This document shows, piece by piece, positions 60,374 to 64,000 of a stretch of DNA of 64,000 bases. The notes under the pieces were generated by a model, which did not search any database, had not been told where the DNA came from, and saw only the letters and a list, made by a program, of their open reading frames with translations. The position numbers and the translations under genes were made by a program. Source of the stretch: Pseudomonadota bacterium (GTDB lineage: Bacteria; Pseudomonadota; Alphaproteobacteria; Micropepsales; Micropepsaceae); contig JACQDN010000067.1 of assembly GCA_016201105.1 (NCBI GenBank), positions 1-64,000 of the forward strand, in the 5' to 3' direction. Position 1 is the first letter of the stretch, and each line of letters begins with the position of its first letter.

Positions 60374-62113
60374 ATGACTCACATGTCGAAAATCAAGACC
60401 GGAGGCGATCTCTTCGCCGAAACGCTCGCAGCCGCCAACGTGCGCCACGTTTTCGCGCTGCACGGCGGGCATTTGGAGGCTTTGCTCAAGGGCTGCGTGG
60501 ATAACGATATCGCGCTGCACGATTTCCGTCATGAATCCTCTGCCGGCCATGCGGCGGACGCCTACGCGCGCGCCACCGCCACGCTCGGTGTCTGCGTCAT
60601 CACCGCAGGTCCCGGCTTCACCAACGCGGTCAGCGCCATTGTCAATGCGTATCTCGATTGTTCGCCGGTGCTTTTTGTCATCGGCGCGCCGCCGCTGCGT
60701 GAGCTGGAGACCAATCCCCTGCAAGGCGGCTTCGATCAGATCGCCATGGCGACGCCGGCCGTCAAATGGGCGCACCGCGTCACCAACACGGAGCGCATCG
60801 CGGAATTCACCGCGATGGCCATCCGCAAAGCAATGACGGGGCGGCGCGGTCCGGTGCTGCTCGAATTGCCCATCGACGTGCTGCACACGCCGATTCCCGC
60901 CGAAGCGGCGACCGCGGCGAGCGGACTTGATGTGCATCCGCGGCCGGCGCCTTCACCCGTCGAAACGGCGGCGTTGCTCAAGCTGCTGTCGGAAGCCAAA
61001 CGCCCTGTCATCATCGCCGGCGGCGAAGCGCGCTTTGCCGATTGCGGCGCCGCCTTGAAACAGTTCGCCGAGCGCAGCGGCATTCCCGTGTTCGCCAACA
61101 CCCGCGGGCTGGGCTTGCTCGCCTGCGATCATCCGCTCAGCGGTCATTCCGCTACCAATCTCGGTGCGCTTGCGCTCACCGGAGGCGAGCCGCCCGATGC
61201 GGTGTTGCTGCTGGGCGCGCGGCTGGGGCTGTTTCTCGGCGGGCGCGGCGGCCAAGTGGTGCCGAGCGCGGCGCGCTTGGCACAGATCTATTCCGATGCC
61301 GGAGAAATCGGGCGCTTGCGCGATGTCGATGTCGCGATCGCCGCCGATTGCGGCGCCGCGCTCGACGCGCTGCTCGAAGCCTCTCGCAACTCATCGTTTT
61401 CCGTCGACAAAACCTGGGTCAAACGCGCCGTTTCCATTCAGCATATGGCGGCGCAAATTTATCCCACGCGCGAAGGCAAAGGCGGCATTCATCCCTGGCA
61501 TGCGGCGGCGGCCGTGATGGCGGCGGCGGGGCCGGAGGCGGCCTATGCCTTCGACGGCGGAGAGGCCGCAAGTTGGGCGGGCGACTGTGTGAAAGTCAGC
61601 GGTCCGGGGCGCGTGCTGAGCCACGGTTATCTCGGCTGCCTTGGCATCGGTCCGGGCTTCGCCATCGGGTTGCAGACCGCGTTTCCCAAACGCCGCGTCG
61701 TGCAGGTCACCGGCGACGGCGCGATGGGATTCCATCTGCAGGAATTCGATACGATGGTCCGCCACAAGTTGCCGATCGTGACGGTTGTGCTCAACAACCA
61801 TGTCTGGGGTATGTCGATCCATGGCCAGCAAATCATGTTCGGCGCGAACTATAGCGCCATTACCCGGCTGGGCGAGACGCGCTATTCTTCCGTGGCCGAA
61901 GGCTTCGGTTGCCACGGCGAATACGTCACGTCCTGCGATGACATCGCTCCGGCGATGGAGCGCGCGTTCAAAAGCGGCAAGCCCGCTTGCGTCGAGATCG
62001 TGACGGATGAAGCGGTCATCCATCCCGTGACGCTGTCCATGCTGGGAAAGGCCGCGGAGGGCTCGCCGGACGTTGTCATTCCGTATTACGAGAACCTGAC
62101 GAAGCCGGGATAG
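60374..62113 (+). CDS. ThDP-dependent enzyme, acetolactate-synthase-like
   Basis: From ATG 60374 (GAGGAG upstream) the 579-residue product has the three-domain ThDP fold: catalytic Glu in HESSAGHAADAYAR (N-terminal Pyr domain), a central FAD/Rossmann-like domain (KRPVIIAGGEARF), and the C-terminal PP domain with the GDGAMGFHLQEFDTMVRH..VVLNN ThDP/Mg motif. It belongs with acetolactate synthase, benzaldehyde lyase and oxalyl-CoA decarboxylase-type enzymes; no small subunit gene is near. The reaction is undetermined. Confidence 0.9.
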   Translation: MTHMSKIKTGGDLFAETLAAANVRHVFALHGGHLEALLKGCVDNDIALHDFRHESSAGHAADAYARATATLGVCVITAGPGFTNAVSAIVNAYLDCSPVLFVIGAPPLRELETNPLQGGFDQIAMATPAVKWAHRVTNTERIAEFTAMAIRKAMTGRRGPVLLELPIDVLHTPIPAEAATAASGLDVHPRPAPSPVETAALLKLLSEAKRPVIIAGGEARFADCGAALKQFAERSGIPVFANTRGLGLLACDHPLSGHSATNLGALALTGGEPPDAVLLLGARLGLFLGGRGGQVVPSAARLAQIYSDAGEIGRLRDVDVAIAADCGAALDALLEASRNSSFSVDKTWVKRAVSIQHMAAQIYPTREGKGGIHPWHAAAAVMAAAGPEAAYAFDGGEAASWAGDCVKVSGPGRVLSHGYLGCLGIGPGFAIGLQTAFPKRRVVQVTGDGAMGFHLQEFDTMVRHKLPIVTVVLNNHVWGMSIHGQQIMFGANYSAITRLGETRYSSVAEGFGCHGEYVTSCDDIAPAMERAFKSGKPACVEIVTDEAVIHPVTLSMLGKAAEGSPDVVIPYYENLTKPG

Positions 62114-62132
62114 CAGAGTAGAAATCGGCGCG

Positions 62133-62151
62133 GCCTCGACGTGGTCGAGGC
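62133..62151. terminator. Possible bidirectional terminator hairpin
   Basis: GCCTCGAC and GTCGAGGC form an eight-base perfect stem with a three-base loop between two convergent genes. No strong U-tract follows on either side, so termination is uncertain. Confidence 0.4.
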
Positions 62152-62183
62152 AGCGCTACTGTTTCAAGTCGGCACGGCTCCTA

Positions 62184-62546
62184 TTAACGACCCGCCGTTA
62201 GCGAATAGGTCGTCGTCTGCTTCTTGTCGTCGGTCACGGTCCAGGTGTCGCCGACTTTGTGCTCGTCGATCTTTGCACAATTGGGGGCGGCGGGGGCTCT
62301 AGGTGCTGGATCGGTCTGGGCAAAGCAGGCAGTGCCGGCGTCTTTCCACGCGTAGGTGCCCTTCAGCACGGAGCCGTCGGCCATGTGCTGTTCCCAGCTC
62401 ATGTCCTGATTCACATAGGCCTTGGACGTTTTGCCGTCCGGCGTGGTGATGCTGACAGTGTTTGCGTACATATTTGCAAATGGGTCGGCGTGCGCCGTTC
62501 CCGTCATGAGCAATGCGGCAGCGGTCGCCAAGAGGATGCGTTTCAT
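62184..62546 (-). CDS. Secreted hypothetical protein
   Basis: From ATG 62546 the 120-residue product has a signal peptide (to AHA) and a small beta-rich domain (VSITTPDGKTSKAYVNQD; LKGTYAWKDAGTACFAQTDP), with two Cys. Short secreted proteins of this type are common in the lineage. No function is known. Confidence 0.7.
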   Translation of the reverse strand: MKRILLATAAALLMTGTAHADPFANMYANTVSITTPDGKTSKAYVNQDMSWEQHMADGSVLKGTYAWKDAGTACFAQTDPAPRAPAAPNCAKIDEHKVGDTWTVTDDKKQTTTYSLTAGR

Positions 62547-62715
62547 TTTCGATGTCTCCCAATTGGATATCGAAATCCGTGCACGAACGGCGCGGCGATG
62601 GCGTGGGAAGCCTAGCAAGGTTCCAACAGACGAGAAAGCTGAAGCGGCCGTAAATTTCGCACTCCACGCGTGCGTCATGGTAGGCTGACGCCAAATAGCT
62701 GGCAGGGGGACAAGC

Positions 62716-63228
62716 ATGTCGCTGGAGCAAGCGGCCTATCTCAGTCAGATCATCGGCGCGTTCGCGGTGCTGGCGTCGCTGCTGTTTGTCGGACTGCAGA
62801 TCCGCCAGAACACGAAATCTCAGAAAGTCGTTGCGGTGGATTCCCTGTCGGCGGCGATCGCGGCCATCAACGTACCCGCGATGGAGTCTCCCGAACTCGG
62901 CGAGGCGCTCGCAAAGGCAACCCACAATTGGGCGAGCGCGAGCCGCGAGCAGCGCATCATCGCGCACTACTTTCTGTTTTCGTATTTCAAGCTCGCCGAG
63001 AACGCCTGGTACCAGCGCAGGGCGCATGTCCTCGACCCGGAACAATGGGCGGGCTGGGAAACGATGATGCGCACTTATTATCACACGCCCGGCGTGCAAA
63101 GCGTCTGGTGGCCGCGCCGCCGCAATGCCTATTCGCCTGAGTTCCAGGTCTATCTCGCAGGTACGGCCACGCCGGAAGAGATCGGGAGTCTGAACGATCT
63201 TTTCGACAACGTCGGTATAGGGACGTGA
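62716..63228 (+). CDS. Membrane-anchored hypothetical, paralogue of 40780-41313
   Basis: The 170-residue product (ATG 62716, AGGGGGA upstream) has an N-terminal helix (GAFAVLASLLFVGLQIRQN) and a helical soluble domain (RIIAHYFLFSYFKLAENAWYQ). The gene at 40780-41313 shows the same plan and motif spacing. Their shared role is not known. Confidence 0.75.
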   Translation: MSLEQAAYLSQIIGAFAVLASLLFVGLQIRQNTKSQKVVAVDSLSAAIAAINVPAMESPELGEALAKATHNWASASREQRIIAHYFLFSYFKLAENAWYQRRAHVLDPEQWAGWETMMRTYYHTPGVQSVWWPRRRNAYSPEFQVYLAGTATPEEIGSLNDLFDNVGIGT

Positions 63229-63233
63229 GATCC

Positions 63234-63410
63234 CTAGTTGTTGGCGGTCGGCGCCTCGGCTTCGGTAAGAACTTGCATCAAGTAGGCGTAGTAAGGATCG
63301 TCGTGCGAGGCGTCGCGCAAGACCGTTTCGACGATCCGGCGCGGTCCAGGTTCAAGCCTGAGTTGGCGCAGACAACGCTTGCGGACCCAATCGAATTTAA
63401 TGTCAGTCAT
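63234..63410 (-). CDS. Small hypothetical protein, 58 residues
   Basis: ATG 63410 has GAGGGG close upstream and starts MTDIKFDWVRKRCLRQLRLE. It is basic and helical and ends in a Glu-rich tail (TEAEAPTANN). A longer frame starting at TTG 63515 lacks a ribosome-binding site. No family is recognised. Confidence 0.5.
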   Translation of the reverse strand: MTDIKFDWVRKRCLRQLRLEPGPRRIVETVLRDASHDDPYYAYLMQVLTEAEAPTANN

Positions 63411-63603
63411 GAGCCCCTCGTTCCACCGCCGGAAGATATCTTCTATTGAAGGGCTTGAGGCTGTGACTTGCAGGGCGAGTTCGCCGTGACTGGCGGTTCG
63501 CGCTTGTGGCACCAATACGGAGTGACTAAGCTTTCAGACGTGCCGGCCTTTTTCTCAGTAGACCGCGGTTTCACTTCACAACACATCAACAGGGGGACTA
63601 CCT

Positions 63604-64000
63604 ATGCGCAAGCTCATCCTCGCCGCTGCTTTGGTAGCAATCGCAGCGCCTGCCGCCGCGTCCGACCAGACGGACATCGCGGCCGTCGTAAAACAATACA
63701 ACGCCGAGTTTTCGCCAAAGTTCTGCGCGCCGCAGGCGTCGATCATCGACGACTTCGGTCAGCATTTTTGGCAGGGCGCGACCGCGTGCGCCGATTGGTT
63801 GACCAGCTTTGCTGCCGACTCGAAAGCCAACGCCATCACGGACGGAATCGTCAAGCCAGGAAAACCGTGGCGCATCAAGGTCAACGGAGATCGCGCCTAT
63901 GCTGTCTATCCCTCCAAGTACGATTACAAGATGAAGGGCAAAGCCGTGCACGAGACCGGTGTATGGACGTTCGCGTTCCAGAAGCTGGCGGAGGGGTGGC
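63604..64000 (+). CDS. Secreted SnoaL-like protein, partial at right edge
   Basis: From ATG 63604 (GGGG upstream) 132 codons are visible. A signal peptide (to about AAAS) is followed by ADWLTSFAADSKANAITDGI and WRIKVNGDRAYAVYPSKYD, the alternating helix and strand layout of a secreted NTF2/SnoaL-like protein. The gene continues past 64000. Confidence 0.7.
   Translation, partial: MRKLILAAALVAIAAPAAASDQTDIAAVVKQYNAEFSPKFCAPQASIIDDFGQHFWQGATACADWLTSFAADSKANAITDGIVKPGKPWRIKVNGDRAYAVYPSKYDYKMKGKAVHETGVWTFAFQKLAEGW

Noticed and set aside
1-64000. tRNA, rRNA or CRISPR array
   Set aside because: I looked for T-loop patterns, conserved rRNA stretches and regularly spaced repeats with unique spacers; none was convincing. 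A covariance-model search would be decisive.

Overview
This 64 kb window looks like a chromosomal segment from a GC-rich alphaproteobacterium, probably a soil or rhizosphere genus of the Rhizomicrobium/Micropepsaceae type. That is inferred from the CsgH-type curli chaperone, DUF6456 and PAS_5 proteins, the REP-like repeats and the codon usage; no rRNA gene is present to settle it. I found no rRNA, tRNA, CRISPR array or intact insertion sequence.

Layout. 0.3-7.4 kb: an alginate-export-type porin, a DUF1330 protein, a cytochrome P450 translationally coupled to a rubredoxin, a curli gene set (curlin, CsgH, curlin-associated protein), an orphan histidine kinase and two small secreted proteins sharing a TGIGKGSP-like motif. 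7.5-18.3 kb: a TolB-like/TPR membrane protein, two tandem DUF4139 proteins (one carrying a TonB-plug-like insert), a glycosyltransferase, XRE and LysR regulators, a GNAT protein and a GFA-family protein. 18.3-24.4 kb: an accessory island with hipBA behind a four-site operator array, then a prophage early-region remnant (S24 repressor, LexA-type wHTH, replication-like proteins, DUF6456) with matching repressor operators at two promoters. 24.5-29 kb: small membrane proteins, a wHTH regulator with its own palindrome, a pair of 81-bp hairpin repeats flanking a secreted-protein ORF and abutting a broken copy of the DUF6456 gene, and a Fic protein. 29.3-38 kb: a probable catabolic block (TetR, two phytoene-desaturase-like oxidoreductases, AidB-like acyl-CoA dehydrogenase, epoxide-hydrolase-like protein, 2-oxoglutarate dioxygenase). 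38-47.5 kb: a TonB/IalB-like chimera, an SDR lacking its catalytic residues, hypothetical proteins, an ornithine-cyclodeaminase-like protein, an ICMT-like methyltransferase and a CsgG-family protein. 47.8-50.7 kb: a three-gene cassette that looks like a RiPP pathway (secreted small protein, radical SAM/SPASM protein, HEXXH protein). 51-64 kb: a secreted HExxE putative metalloprotease, an orphan secretin, a transporter gene reduced to its two ends, an aldo/keto reductase, two tandem Cys-bracketed coiled-coil proteins, a ThDP enzyme and small secreted proteins.

The two strongest candidates for undescribed biology are (1) the 47.8-50.7 kb cassette and (2) a three-member secreted family (42994-43998, 55996-57048, 57186-58289). 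In this family helical segments of about 100 residues are bracketed by cysteines at nearly constant spacing, joined by proline-rich linkers, and followed by a conserved hydrophilic tail ending in EIPIPH. Other notable features are the hipBA operator array, the prophage operators and several nested palindromic repeats.
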